Notes under the pieces: generated by a model
Databases searched by the model: none
What the model saw: only the letters and a program-made list of their open reading frames with translations
What the model was told of the DNA's origin: nothing
Assembly (NCBI RefSeq): GCF_900111355.1
Contig: NZ_FOHA01000020.1
Location: 1-38,947, forward strand
Direction of reading: 5' to 3'
Length of the DNA: 38,947 bases
DNA from: Isobaculum melis
Lineage (GTDB): Bacteria > Bacillota > Bacilli > Lactobacillales > Carnobacteriaceae
Position numbers and translations under genes: made by a program
Shown: piece by piece, positions 8,178-16,520 of the stretch
Position numbering within the stretch: the stretch's first letter is position 1
Layout of the letters: every line of letters begins with the position of its first letter

Positions 8178-8885
8178 TTAATTTCTTTTTCCAAAAATAC
8201 GTAATACTGCTAAGAAAATATTAATAAAATCTAAATATAATTCTAAAGCACATAAAATCATCAATGAACCAATTCCTGCTGAATCTGCATAGTGTTGGTA
8301 AATATATTTAATTTTTTGTGTGTCATATGCAGTTAAAATAGAGAAGATAATTACTGTAACAATTGAAATCATCATGCTGACACCTTCACTTTGGAAGATA
8401 AAGGCATTGACAAAAACGGTCACGATTAAGCCGATTAGGGCACTTAATGCACCACGACCAATTGGCGATAAATCTTTTTTGACTGTTACACCAATCACAC
8501 TTAACACACCAAACATTGCTGCCGTTGAGATGAAGGCTGCCATTACACTCTCACCCGTATAGAGAGAAGTAATCAAGCCTAAGGTTAAACCACTTACGAC
8601 TGAATAAAGGATAAACAATACGGTTGAAGCTGCTGTGCTTCGGATACGATTTTCTTTAAATCTTAAAGAAACAACCAGTAATAATTCGATTCCAATCAGG
8701 ATCAATACTGAATAAGGCACTTCATATAGGAACTCATAAAACATATCTGAAATAATTGTATCAGAGTAAATTGCTAGGTATGCAGATGCAGCACTCATTA
8801 ATAAGCCTAATGTCATATAACCATAAATTGCTGCATAAAATTTAGGTAATCCTTCTGTTCTGTCTATCTGTTTATATTCTTGCAT
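8178..8885 (-). CDS. Bax inhibitor-1 family membrane protein (YetJ-like)
   Basis: 235 residues with seven predicted membrane helices, matching the UPF0005/BI-1 family. The B. subtilis member YetJ is a pH-sensitive calcium leak channel; function here is inferred only from family. The late segment ILTAYDTQKIKYIY carries the conserved Asp of the family's di-aspartyl pH sensor. The start is set at ATG 8885, which has CTGGAGG 8 bp upstream; seven additional in-frame codons upstream are probably not used. Own promoter and own terminator. Confidence 0.88.
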   Translation of the reverse strand: MQEYKQIDRTEGLPKFYAAIYGYMTLGLLMSAASAYLAIYSDTIISDMFYEFLYEVPYSVLILIGIELLLVVSLRFKENRIRSTAASTVLFILYSVVSGLTLGLITSLYTGESVMAAFISTAAMFGVLSVIGVTVKKDLSPIGRGALSALIGLIVTVFVNAFIFQSEGVSMMISIVTVIIFSILTAYDTQKIKYIYQHYADSAGIGSLMILCALELYLDFINIFLAVLRIFGKRN

Positions 8886-8921
8886 TATAAAAGCCTCCAG
8901 TGACAATCGTTATTTTTTCCT

Positions 8922-8949
8922 ATTATATCAAACTTTTTTTCTTTGTATA
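8922..8949 (-). promoter_or_regulatory. Promoter of the BI-1 family gene
   Basis: Minus strand: TATACA (8949-8944), 16-bp spacer, perfect TATAAT (8927-8922), immediately after the murF stop. Confidence 0.6.
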
Positions 8950-8961
8950 GTCTTTTCTGTC

Positions 8962-10344
8962 TTAGTCTGTTTGCTTGATTGCTTCAATGACTTCTCCTAA
9001 GCCAGTACCATTACTTGCTTTTACTAAGATTTGATCTTCTTTTTTAATGGTTGCTTTTAATGCTTCAATCAACGCCGCTTTATCTGTTGAATAGTAATGT
9101 AGCTTTTCTGGTGCATAACAAGAAGTTAGCTTGTTAGATAGCTTTTCCATTTCTGGTCCAAATAAGAATACTTCTGAAATGTGCTCAGGATTTAGATGTG
9201 CTGCTACACTTTCATGTAAGGAAGTAGACAACTCGCCTAATTCTAACATATCTCCTAAAACGACTAGCTTTCTTCCGTTTAATTCAAGTGCACTAAAGCT
9301 ATCTAAAACTGCATTCATAGCTGTAGGATTTGCATTATAAGCATCATTTAGAATCTGGCTGTCATTCATTCCAGGAATCCATTCTGTTCTACTCTTAGTT
9401 AAGCCAAAGGTTGCAAGTTTTTCCACAGCATCTGTTACAGGCACAGCTAATTGTTTTCCTACCATTAAAGCTGCTAGTGCGTTATTTACATTGTATTGGC
9501 CAATTACTGGAATTTTACAGCTTAATTCTGGAGCTAGATTCATTGTAAAATGGGTTTCTTTCATTTGCGTTTCAGTAGTTAATACATGGATATCATTTAG
9601 AGGACTTTGTCCAAAAGTACAATAATTGATTGGCATAATTTTTTGTATTTCAGCCTGTAATAAAGGTTCTTCACCAGGAATAATGAGGACTCCCTCGGGT
9701 TTTAAGCCTTTCACAATCTCCATTTTTGTTTGTGCAATTTTTTCACGACTGCCGAAGTACTCAATATGTGCTTCCCCAATCATTGTAATGACAGCAATAT
9801 CTGGTTTAGCAATGAGTGATAATTCTGCTATTTCCCCTGGATGGTTCATACCCATTTCTAAAATTGCGACTTCTGTATCCTCCGGCATCTCTAAAATAGT
9901 TATTGGTAAGCCAATCTGATTATTAAAGTTACCTTGTGTTTTATGCACCTTATATTTAGCTGAAACAACTGCTTCAGTCATATCTTTTGTCGTTGTTTTA
10001 CCATTACTACCTGTGATTCCCACTACTTTTGGTTGAATCAGAGCTAAATAGTAGCTCGCTAAATCTTGTAAGGCTTGTAAAGTATCCTCAACTTGAATAA
10101 CAGGAAAATCTTTAGGTGCTTCTGCTAATGGTCTGCTCCAAAAGCTAGCGGTTGCCCCGCTCTTCATTGCATCTGCTAAATAATCATGGCCATCTGCATT
10201 GCCTTGAAGCGGAACAAATAAGCTCCCAACTTCAATTTTTCTTGTGTCAAAAGCGACTTTGGAAACGGATAATGTGCCCCAATCCCCTAATTCATTTTTC
10301 CCTTGAACTGCTTTTGCAATTTCATTTAATGTTAATGCCTTCAT
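8962..10344 (-). CDS. murF: UDP-N-acetylmuramoyl-tripeptide--D-alanyl-D-alanine ligase
   Basis: 460 residues. It adds the D-Ala-D-Ala dipeptide made by Ddl (next gene upstream) to the UDP-MurNAc-tripeptide, the last cytoplasmic step of the peptidoglycan precursor. The ATP loop GITGSNGKTTT is at 110-120, followed by the Mur-ligase central motifs (MNHPGEIAELS, the AHIEYFGS stretch) and a C-terminal domain with LNDAYNANPTAM. ATG with GGAGG upstream. No separate promoter is evident, so it is probably read through from ddl past a modest terminator. Confidence 0.96.
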   Translation of the reverse strand: MKALTLNEIAKAVQGKNELGDWGTLSVSKVAFDTRKIEVGSLFVPLQGNADGHDYLADAMKSGATASFWSRPLAEAPKDFPVIQVEDTLQALQDLASYYLALIQPKVVGITGSNGKTTTKDMTEAVVSAKYKVHKTQGNFNNQIGLPITILEMPEDTEVAILEMGMNHPGEIAELSLIAKPDIAVITMIGEAHIEYFGSREKIAQTKMEIVKGLKPEGVLIIPGEEPLLQAEIQKIMPINYCTFGQSPLNDIHVLTTETQMKETHFTMNLAPELSCKIPVIGQYNVNNALAALMVGKQLAVPVTDAVEKLATFGLTKSRTEWIPGMNDSQILNDAYNANPTAMNAVLDSFSALELNGRKLVVLGDMLELGELSTSLHESVAAHLNPEHISEVFLFGPEMEKLSNKLTSCYAPEKLHYYSTDKAALIEALKATIKKEDQILVKASNGTGLGEVIEAIKQTD

Positions 10345-10376
10345 TTAAGAATCCTCCAGTTAAGCTTAAGATAAGA

Positions 10377-10401
10377 AAAAAACCGCTTTGCAACGGTTTC
10401 T
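10377..10401 (-). terminator. Modest terminator between ddl and murF
   Basis: Minus strand: AAACCG, 8-base loop, CGGTTT, then TTTTC. It lies between two genes otherwise expected to be cotranscribed, so it probably acts as a partial attenuator of murF. Confidence 0.7.
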
Positions 10402-10431
10402 TCGGACGTATCTGAAAACAACAGTGGCGTC

Positions 10432-11520
10432 CTAACGTTCAGTGATAAAGCTTTGCTTTTCTTCAAAGCGTTTAATCGCTAATTGAATCAATTCTTCCAC
10501 TAAATCGCTATAATTTAAACCAGTGTTTTCCCATAATAAAGGATACATACTAAATTCTGTAAAACCTGGCATGGTGTTTACTTCATTAATGAAGATTTCA
10601 TGATCATCAGTCACAAAGAAATCACATCTCGTTAAGCCACTACCATCAATCGCTTTAAATGCTGTTGCAGCATATTCGCGTAATTGCGTTTGTACCTCTT
10701 CAGGCAATAAAGCAGGAATTTGCATGGTTACTTTGTTATCAAGATATTTTGATTGATAGTCATAAAATTCATTTGTTGCTTTCACAATTTCTCCTGGAAC
10801 AGAGGTATGAACATCATCATTACCTAAAACAGCCACTTCTACTTCTCTTGCTTCAACGCCTTGTTCTACTAAAACACGACGGTCATATTTCAAGGCTGTT
10901 TCAATTGCAGCAATTAATTCTTCTTGGTTCATTGCTTTAGAAATCCCTACACTTGAGCCTAAGTTTGCTGGTTTAATAAACATTGGATAGTCCAATATTT
11001 CATCACATTTCGCTAAGACTTTTTCTTCATCTCTTAACCAGTCTGTTTTAATAATTGGAATAAAGGGTACTTGTGGCAGTCCTGCTTGAGTGAATAAATG
11101 TTTGCTAATGATTTTATCCATCCCACATGCACTAGCAAGTACACCTGCACCAACATAAGGCATATCCAAGATTTCAAAGAGACCTTGAATGGTGCCATCT
11201 TCTCCATTTGGTCCATGTAAAACAGGGAAAATAACCGCATCTTTTTCTTTAATCTCTGCAATTGTAATGGGAACACCTGTTGAAACAGCGCCTTCTTTGA
11301 TGGCAAGTGCCGCTTCTTCTCCAGCAGTTAAATGTAGTGCTTCAAGATGAGTTGGTGGTGCATCTAAGGTCAATCCCTTTAACCAGGCACCCTCTTTTGT
11401 AATATAGACAGGAACAACTTCATAGTATTTATAATAAACTTCTTTCATAATTGAATAGGCTGTTAAAATGGAAATATCATGCTCTGCACTTTTTCCACCA
11501 TAAATTAAAAATATTTTCAT
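10432..11520 (-). CDS. ddl: D-alanine--D-alanine ligase
   Basis: 362 residues from ATG 11520, which follows GGAGGAAACAAAC; five further in-frame codons upstream are discounted. An ATP-grasp enzyme joining two D-alanines. Visible: the GGKSAEHDIS N-terminal motif, HGPNGEDGT, KPANLGSSVG, and the omega-loop motif YDYQSKY with K258-Y259. The tyrosine is the residue that marks D-Ala-D-Ala specificity, unlike the D-lactate and VanA-type ligases. So the sequence predicts ordinary, vancomycin-sensitive precursors from this gene. First of the ddl-murF block. Confidence 0.97.
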   Translation of the reverse strand: MKIFLIYGGKSAEHDISILTAYSIMKEVYYKYYEVVPVYITKEGAWLKGLTLDAPPTHLEALHLTAGEEAALAIKEGAVSTGVPITIAEIKEKDAVIFPVLHGPNGEDGTIQGLFEILDMPYVGAGVLASACGMDKIISKHLFTQAGLPQVPFIPIIKTDWLRDEEKVLAKCDEILDYPMFIKPANLGSSVGISKAMNQEELIAAIETALKYDRRVLVEQGVEAREVEVAVLGNDDVHTSVPGEIVKATNEFYDYQSKYLDNKVTMQIPALLPEEVQTQLREYAATAFKAIDGSGLTRCDFFVTDDHEIFINEVNTMPGFTEFSMYPLLWENTGLNYSDLVEELIQLAIKRFEEKQSFITER

Positions 11521-11598
11521 GTTTGTTTCCTCCAAATAGGTTATCGTCGTTTGATAGCTATTTCTTTTGTTCGGTTTATTTCCTCGAAACTCTTAATT

Positions 11599-11627
11599 AT
11601 TTTAACATAAATTTAATCTATTTGAAA
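11599..11627 (-). promoter_or_regulatory. Probable ddl promoter
   Basis: Minus strand: TTTCAA (11627-11622), 17-bp spacer, TAAAAT (11604-11599). About 80 bp upstream of the ddl ATG. Confidence 0.55.
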
Positions 11628-11639
11628 TAAAAAAAATAA

Positions 11640-11825
11640 GATAGACTATGTTGTTTATTTTCACAATGCTGATGATTTATCCAGCTAATGCCTTATTCTT
11701 ATTTACTCAATCAATATGCTGATATCTGATGATGAACTGAATAGATTTTTTGATGAAAAATCATCTCCTTAAACTGTGCTTAAATATCTGACTTCTATTT
11801 TACTACAAAACGGTCAATAGTACTA
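11640..11825. other. Intergenic region with no recognised gene
   Basis: AT-rich sequence between the ddl promoter and the inverted-repeat cluster after htpX. I see no open frame with a ribosome site, no RNA motif and no strong hairpin. Confidence 0.6.
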
Positions 11826-11969
11826 TTCCCAAAAAACTTATTGGGACAAAAAAATAGTTGGGACAAAACGCAAAAGTTTTATCCCAACCATATAGATTGC
11901 TTCTATAAACGGTGGCCAAAAGGCAGGTTCTTCGGAAATTTCTCAAACCTAAACGCCTTTTGTCTCAAC
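11826..11969. repeat. Inverted-repeat element downstream of htpX, includes its terminator
   Basis: Three nested inverted repeats share the core TTGGGAC/GTCCCAA. TCCCAA/TTGGGA pair at 11827-11845; GTTGGGACAAAAC / GTTTTATCCCAAC pair at 11857-11888; and a matching end TTTTGTCTCAAC closes the element at 11969, five bases from the htpX stop. The outer ends (11857 and 11969) form terminal inverted repeats with one mismatch, around a 113-bp unit. The 11857-11888 hairpin is followed on the minus strand by a T-run, so it serves as the htpX terminator. The form suggests a small interspersed (MITE/RUP-like) repeat family. Confidence 0.6.
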
Positions 11970-11973
11970 CTTC

Positions 11974-12876
11974 TTACATATGCTCTAAACGTTCAATTCT
12001 TTTTTCAGTTGGTGGATGTGTCGCAAAAAGACTACCACGATTTTCTTTTTTAAAAGGATTTTCAATATATAGGGCTGCACTTGCACTATTAGCTTGTTTC
12101 ATGGGTCTTTCTTGTCCAGATATTTTTTCTAAAGCTGAAATTAATCCTTCAGGGTTTCTTGTCAGCTCCACAGCAGAAGCATCTGCTAAATATTCTCTAT
12201 TTCTTGAAAGCGCCATTTGAACCATTGTTGCGGCAATTGGTGCTAAAATTAATAGGACAATGGAAACAAGATATAAAATAGCTGTTGCGCCACCGCTATC
12301 TTTAGAATCACTTTTACTATTTCTTCTACCACCGCCATACCAAAGCATTCTGGTACCGATATTTCCTAGTAAAGCAATGACTGCTGCTAATGCTACAGCT
12401 ATGGTTGATAAGCGAATGTCATAGTTTCGAATATGAGAAACTTCATGAGCCATGACGCCTTCTAATTCCTCTTGATTTAATTGTTCAAGTAAGCCAGTCG
12501 TTGCGGCTACCGCAGCATTTTTAGGGCTATTACCTGTGGCGAAAGCATTTGAGCTTGGGTCATTAATGATATAGATTTTAGGCATTGGAATTTGTGCCAC
12601 CATTGCCATATTCTCAACTGTATCCCATAAAATAACAGCTTGTTCTCTACTCGTTATTTCTGTTGCATGGTTTAAGCCCATCACAACTTTAGTTGAATTA
12701 CTAATCATTAATAGCATATAAAAGCCTGATAAAACTGCAGCAAGAATGATTCCTGTTGTGATACTATTAAAATTTGCATAACCAATTGCGGCACCAATTA
12801 ACATGACCAAAACAAAAAAACTAAACATCACAAGGACTGTTTTTCGCTTATTTTTCGCAATTTGTTCATATAACAT
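11974..12876 (-). CDS. htpX: HtpX-like membrane zinc metalloprotease
   Basis: 300 residues. Two membrane helices at the N-terminus (about 14-32, 38-58) and two after the active site (about 155-172, 198-222). The zinc motif HEVSH is at 144-148, and the third ligand is E228 in [10 protein letters not shown]. Family role: quality control of misfolded membrane proteins, with the active site on the cytoplasmic side. ATG with AGGAGG upstream. It follows lemA, a pairing common in Firmicutes, though a strong hairpin lies between them. A Gly/Ser/Lys-rich loop (180-195) is poorly conserved sequence. Confidence 0.93.
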   Translation of the reverse strand: MLYEQIAKNKRKTVLVMFSFFVLVMLIGAAIGYANFNSITTGIILAAVLSGFYMLLMISNSTKVVMGLNHATEITSREQAVILWDTVENMAMVAQIPMPKIYIINDPSSNAFATGNSPKNAAVAATTGLLEQLNQEELEGVMAHEVSHIRNYDIRLSTIAVALAAVIALLGNIGTRMLWYGGGRRNSKSDSKDSGGATAILYLVSIVLLILAPIAATMVQMALSRNREYLADASAVELTRNPEGLISALEKISGQERPMKQANSASAALYIENPFKKENRGSLFATHPPTEKRIERLEHM

Positions 12877-12910
12877 AAGTTGTCCTCCTAAACGTTTTTA
12901 AATAAAAAGT

Positions 12911-12961
12911 GCCACTTCAAAGTAAGACATTAAGCAAGCTGTCCTCTTACCTTGAAGTGGC
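12911..12961. terminator. Strong hairpin between lemA and htpX
   Basis: A 17-bp stem GCCACTTCAAAGTAAGA / TCTTACCTTGAAGTGGC (one mismatch) with T-runs on both sides. It should stop most transcripts leaving lemA, so htpX either depends on readthrough or has a promoter I cannot see. Confidence 0.85.
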
Positions 12962-12969
12962 CTTATTTT

Positions 12970-13530
12970 TTAGTTAAAGCTTACTTTTGGTACGCTCTTT
13001 TCTTCTTCTGGTGTTGTTAACATTTCAGTTTTTGTGAAATGGTGAATGCCAGCAACAATATTACTTGGGAATGATTGAATTTTTGTATTATATTTCATCA
13101 CAGTATTATTATATAACTGACGTGCATAAGCAATTTTATTTTCTGTGTTGGTTAATTCATGTTGTAATTCAGTAAAGTTTTGGTTTGCTTTTAAATCTGG
13201 ATAACTTTCACTTAAAGCAAAAATTGATTTTAATGAGTCTGTAATTTGGTTAGATACTTCCATTTGTGCTTGGTGATCCCCAGCTGGCATTGCAACTAAC
13301 TTGTTTCTCATTTCAATAACTTCTGCTAATGTTTCTTTTTCATGTTTTGCATAACCTTTGACAGTTTCAATTAGGTTTGGAATCAAATCATTACGACGTT
13401 TTAATTGAACATCAATTTGTGCCCATGATTCTTCTACCCAGTTTCTTAGTTTAATTAAGCCGTTATAAATGCTCACATAGAACAATACAATCACGACGAC
13501 AACAGCTAAAACAATTAATAATGTTGGCAT
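12970..13530 (-). CDS. lemA: LemA family protein
   Basis: 186 residues from ATG 13530 (AGGAGGG upstream). One N-terminal membrane helix (about 2-20), then the LemA helical-bundle domain, with the signature WVEESWAQIDVQLKRRNDLI, IPNLIETVKGYAKHE and the late NTVMKYNTKIQSFPSNIVAG stretch. It is anchored with the domain outside the membrane in related proteins. Function unknown; commonly adjacent to htpX, as here, which hints at a shared envelope role. Confidence 0.93.
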   Translation of the reverse strand: MPTLLIVLAVVVVIVLFYVSIYNGLIKLRNWVEESWAQIDVQLKRRNDLIPNLIETVKGYAKHEKETLAEVIEMRNKLVAMPAGDHQAQMEVSNQITDSLKSIFALSESYPDLKANQNFTELQHELTNTENKIAYARQLYNNTVMKYNTKIQSFPSNIVAGIHHFTKTEMLTTPEEEKSVPKVSFN

Positions 13531-13584
13531 AAAAGCCCTCCTCTTTATACAATCTAGTATTAGTAATATCATAACAAATAAAAA

Positions 13585-13615
13585 CAGAAATGAGAAGTTA
13601 AATTACTCATTTCTG
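13585..13615 (-). terminator. Terminator of the Dps gene
   Basis: Stem CAGAAATGAG / CTCATTTCTG, followed on the minus strand by TTTTTATTT. Confidence 0.88.
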
Positions 13616-13624
13616 TTTAAAAAA

Positions 13625-14098
13625 CTATTCGCCTTCTAAAGGATCTTGGCCAAGGAATGCTTGGAGCATCCAAATATTTTTGTCTATTTCAGTTTTATAA
13701 GCAATTAACATATCTTGTGTGACATCGTCTCCTGCTTCTCCTGTTAATTCAATACCCTCTGCAATTTCATCACGCATTGTACGGAAATCTGCTACGACTG
13801 TAGCAACCATCTCTTCTGCTGCAATTTTCTTTGTATAAGGTTTTTCTTCAATTGAAGCATGCTCTAAGTATTCTCTTAAGGTTGAGTAAGGAGCACCACC
13901 AATTGCAATTAAACGCTCTGCAATCAAATCGTTGTTTTCATCCACCATTTGGAAAATTTCTTCAAATTTTTCGTGTAAAGTATAAAATGCAGGTCCTTGT
14001 ACAAACCAGTGATGTTGATGCATTTTAGTATATAATACACCGTGATTCGCCACCTGTTTATTTAATATTCCATGAACATCAATTGTTGTTTTTTGCAT
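13625..14098 (-). CDS. dps: Dps-family ferritin-like DNA-protection protein
   Basis: 157 residues. Start set at ATG 14098 because AGGAGG sits 9 bp upstream; the ATG three codons earlier abuts the ribosome site. The ferroxidase residues of the intersubunit site are visible: the early NHGVLYTKMHQHHWFVQGP segment with its histidines, TLHEKFEEIF, and the D/E-rich DENNDLIAERLIAIGG. Dps shells oxidise Fe(II) with hydrogen peroxide and store iron, protecting DNA. A PerR-like box covers its -10, which fits peroxide induction. Own promoter and terminator. Confidence 0.93.
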   Translation of the reverse strand: MQKTTIDVHGILNKQVANHGVLYTKMHQHHWFVQGPAFYTLHEKFEEIFQMVDENNDLIAERLIAIGGAPYSTLREYLEHASIEEKPYTKKIAAEEMVATVVADFRTMRDEIAEGIELTGEAGDDVTQDMLIAYKTEIDKNIWMLQAFLGQDPLEGE

Positions 14099-14126
14099 CT
14101 TGCTCATCCTCCTATAAATCTCTTAT

Positions 14127-14163
14127 TGATAATTATTATAATCTAAAACGGGAAATTTGTCCA
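14127..14163 (-). promoter_or_regulatory. dps promoter with overlapping PerR-like box
   Basis: Minus strand: -35 TGGACA (14163-14158), 17-bp spacer, perfect -10 TATAAT (14140-14135). TTATAATAATTATCA (14141-14127) differs at one position from the PerR consensus TTATAATNATTATAA and covers the -10. PerR bound there would block RNA polymerase, as known for peroxide-stress genes. Confidence 0.8.
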
Positions 14164-14210
14164 TTCTAAACACTTCTTGCTTTTTTTAAAGGGAAATCTA
14201 ATGCTTTAAG

Positions 14211-14239
14211 TTGTATTTTTGTTGCGCAATCGTTACAAT
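14211..14239 (+). promoter_or_regulatory. Promoter of the SMI1/KNR4 gene
   Basis: Plus strand: TTGTAT (14211-14216), 17-bp spacer, TACAAT (14234-14239). The predicted start near 14246 leaves only about 10 nt before the GAGGTGA ribosome site. Confidence 0.6.
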
Positions 14240-14256
14240 ATACATGTGAAATCGAG

Positions 14257-15042
14257 GTGAGAACTATTTACTTTATTCAAGAAACATTATTCAATCAACT
14301 GCCTATTCAGGAAGAAGAGCTTACTTTATTAAAAGAACAAATAAATCAGCCATTGCCTACTGCTTTTATACAACTACTGCAAGAACAAAATGGTGGCTAT
14401 CTTAAAAACAATTGTTTACAAACAACAGAACCTACTAGAGATGGCTTGGAATATGTAAAGATTCATTATCTATTGGGAACAAAAGCAAACAATTATGCCC
14501 CAAGTCTGTTTGAGCAACAAGTAATGAGAGCTCAGTGGGAGCTTCCAGATTATTTTTTTATTTTTGCTGTTGATGAAACACAAGTTTTTGCTTTAGACTA
14601 TGCCCATCTGCTAGTGGCTAAAGAGCCTAGTATTCGCTATTTAGATTTGGAAGTGATGCAATGGTTAACTGTAGCACCAACCTTTCATGATTTTTTGGCA
14701 CAATTATATCAACAAGAAGATGAAGCTATTAGTGAACAAATTTTTACGTATCATCAGGCCAACTGGTACTTATTACAACGTCAATTTGAGCAGACTAAAA
14801 GAGTATTATCTGTTTTGGAAGATCATCCTGATAAAGAATGGTATTTCACATGGATCAAACAATTAGCACAATCTATTCATTTAGAAGAGCGACAATTTGC
14901 AGCAAATTTATTTTTGACACAAGTACAATTTTTCCACCCAACATTGCCTAAACAGTCAACAGCTGTTGGACAAATTTTATCGAATGACTCAGATGCCACT
15001 ATCCGTGAGGAGATTCTTGCAGCACGTGAGGATTGGGCATAG
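14257..15042 (+). CDS. SMI1/KNR4-family (SUKH-like) protein
   Basis: About 260 residues. The N-terminal half shows the SMI1/KNR4 fold pattern: LPTAFIQLLQEQNGGYLKNN, then YFFIFAVDE and a DFLAQLY helix. The C-terminal 100 residues are helical and not recognised. The start is unusual. No ATG is available; GTG 14257 lies inside the GAGGTGA ribosome site, while in-frame ATT 14266 has the correct 6-8 base spacing, so an ATT start is likely. SUKH proteins include immunity proteins but also housekeeping ones; no toxin is adjacent, so no function is claimed. It is followed 35 bp later by the DUF3784 gene. Confidence 0.75.
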   Translation: MRTIYFIQETLFNQLPIQEEELTLLKEQINQPLPTAFIQLLQEQNGGYLKNNCLQTTEPTRDGLEYVKIHYLLGTKANNYAPSLFEQQVMRAQWELPDYFFIFAVDETQVFALDYAHLLVAKEPSIRYLDLEVMQWLTVAPTFHDFLAQLYQQEDEAISEQIFTYHQANWYLLQRQFEQTKRVLSVLEDHPDKEWYFTWIKQLAQSIHLEERQFAANLFLTQVQFFHPTLPKQSTAVGQILSNDSDATIREEILAAREDWA

Positions 15043-15077
15043 CCATTTGCTATTCAATAAAAAGGGAGTCCTTCATC

Positions 15078-15305
15078 ATGCAAAATGAATTTTATATGAC
15101 AGCAATTATTAGTATTGGTTTAATTATTTTGGGTATTTTGATTCGTCATGAAAAACTGCTTACGTTAATTAGCGGCTATCAGCATAAAGAAAAAAAAGAA
15201 TTGGATAAAGAGGAGAGACCAGTAATTGCAAGACTTGTAGGAACTGGTTGCATTTTTATTGGCGTATTACTCTTTATTTTTGGGATGATTTTACAAGTAA
15301 AATAA
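15078..15305 (+). CDS. DUF3784-family small membrane protein
   Basis: 75 residues from ATG 15078 (AAAGGGAG upstream). Two membrane helices (about 6-24 and 53-72) flank a charged loop containing the family-like motif LISGYQHKEKKELDKEE. Function unknown. Probably cotranscribed with the preceding gene; ends in a strong terminator shared with sortase. Confidence 0.75.
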   Translation: MQNEFYMTAIISIGLIILGILIRHEKLLTLISGYQHKEKKELDKEERPVIARLVGTGCIFIGVLLFIFGMILQVK

Positions 15306-15343
15306 TGAATGCCTTTAGAAAAATCATTTGATAAAAATAAAAG

Positions 15344-15386
15344 CAAGCGACTTATTTTCTATTGATTATAGAAAATAAGTCGCTTG
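15344..15386. terminator. Bidirectional terminator between the DUF3784 gene and srtA
   Basis: An 18-bp perfect stem CAAGCGACTTATTTTCTA and its complement around a 7-base loop, with A-rich and T-rich flanks on either side. Confidence 0.92.
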
Positions 15387-15393
15387 TTTTGTT

Positions 15394-16125
15394 TTATTGC
15401 CAACCATTCTCTGGCAATTTAAAAGCAGCCTTTGCTTCCTTAGAAGCTTCCTTCATAGGAACTTTTTCTTTTAATGTCCCTTGAACAATCAACCTGATGT
15501 CTGACTCAAAATCACAAGTAACTAATGTGACAAGCTTTTTACCTGGCACTTCGTCAATCACGTCTATACGGGTGATATCAACTTTTTCAATACTTGACAC
15601 TTCATAAATATAGATATTGGTAAGATCCGTTAAATAAATCGTTTCTCCACCTTTTAGCTCAAATAATGGAGAAAATAATAATCTAGGATTTCCATTCATA
15701 CGATGACTAGCTAGAGAATAGTTTCCTTCCCCCATGACCAGGTCTTCTTTCATAGTGCCCGCTCCAACAGCCAAACTAAGATTGTCGACCCCTTTAATAA
15801 CTGGGAGATTTAACGAAACACTTGGAATGGCAATCCCACCAATGATATTCATACCCTCTCGCATTAATCTAGCTCTTAAAACTGTCTCAAAATCCAATTC
15901 TTTTACGGTTGAGAAATCAAATTCACCCTCTTTTTTTAGATTCTTTTGGATGGTATCTGCATCTACAGTTGATACAGCATAATCATTTCCCAGCCATGAA
16001 ATAATAAATTCTTTAATAGGACCTAGAAAAATCAAAATTAAGCCTATGAATAGACAAAGTATTGCAATTGTATTTTTTAAGCCATTGTGTTTTGGTTTAT
16101 TTCGTTTCTTCTCTTTTTTAGTCAA
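15394..16125 (-). CDS. srtA: Class A sortase
   Basis: 243 residues from a TTG start with GAGGTG 5 bp upstream. A basic N-terminus, one membrane anchor (about 17-38), then the sortase domain: H141 (SLASHRM), C204 in TLVTC, R211 in DIRLIVQG. It cuts LPXTG proteins between Thr and Gly and joins them to the wall precursor. The SHRM histidine context is the streptococcal/enterococcal class A form. No sortase substrate is adjacent, which is usual for the housekeeping enzyme. Confidence 0.93.
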   Translation of the reverse strand: MTKKEKKRNKPKHNGLKNTIAILCLFIGLILIFLGPIKEFIISWLGNDYAVSTVDADTIQKNLKKEGEFDFSTVKELDFETVLRARLMREGMNIIGGIAIPSVSLNLPVIKGVDNLSLAVGAGTMKEDLVMGEGNYSLASHRMNGNPRLLFSPLFELKGGETIYLTDLTNIYIYEVSSIEKVDITRIDVIDEVPGKKLVTLVTCDFESDIRLIVQGTLKEKVPMKEASKEAKAAFKLPENGWQ

Positions 16126-16177
16126 GTGGACACCTCTTTTTAGTTACGATTCAGATTAATGCATTTACAATAAGTTA

Positions 16178-16205
16178 AGTATACTATAATTTATTGCTTT
16201 TTCAA
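16178..16205 (-). promoter_or_regulatory. srtA promoter
   Basis: Minus strand: TTGAAA (16205-16200), 16-bp spacer, TATACT (16183-16178). Confidence 0.65.
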
Positions 16206-16370
16206 CGATTTGTTACTTGGATTTAATACAATAAAAATAATGATACTGCTATTTGTCATAGATATACTATTGAATCGTTTCTTTTTTTTAGGCAATAAAT
16301 CATTTATTTGATCTATATCATGTTTCTAAGGAAAGTATAAAGGTTCAGAGTCGAACAAGTTCAATCTGTA

Positions 16371-16407
16371 TCATGTCTCTAAGGATTAAAAATCCTAAGA
16401 GGCATGA
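16371..16407. repeat. Hairpin-forming repeat of unknown role
   Basis: TCATGTCTCTAAGGATT and AATCCTAAGAGGCATGA pair over 17 bp with two mismatches and a 3-base loop. A direct partial copy, ATCATGTTTCTAAGGA, lies at 16318-16333. There is no T-run and no gene nearby; otherwise 16206-16520 shows no coding frame. Confidence 0.5.
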
Positions 16408-16520
16408 CAATGCTAGATTTGAAGGACTTAGTGATTAAATCTTAACGTCTTATTTCCGTTTCTATGATATAGACTTTTCTACATCACACACCTAAATGTT
16501 CCTTATTACAAACAGCTTTA

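Noticed and set aside
10432-11520. Possible vancomycin-resistance-type ligase
   Set aside because: The omega loop has the KY pair of D-Ala-D-Ala ligases, not the VanA/VanB pattern, and no vanH/vanX neighbours exist.
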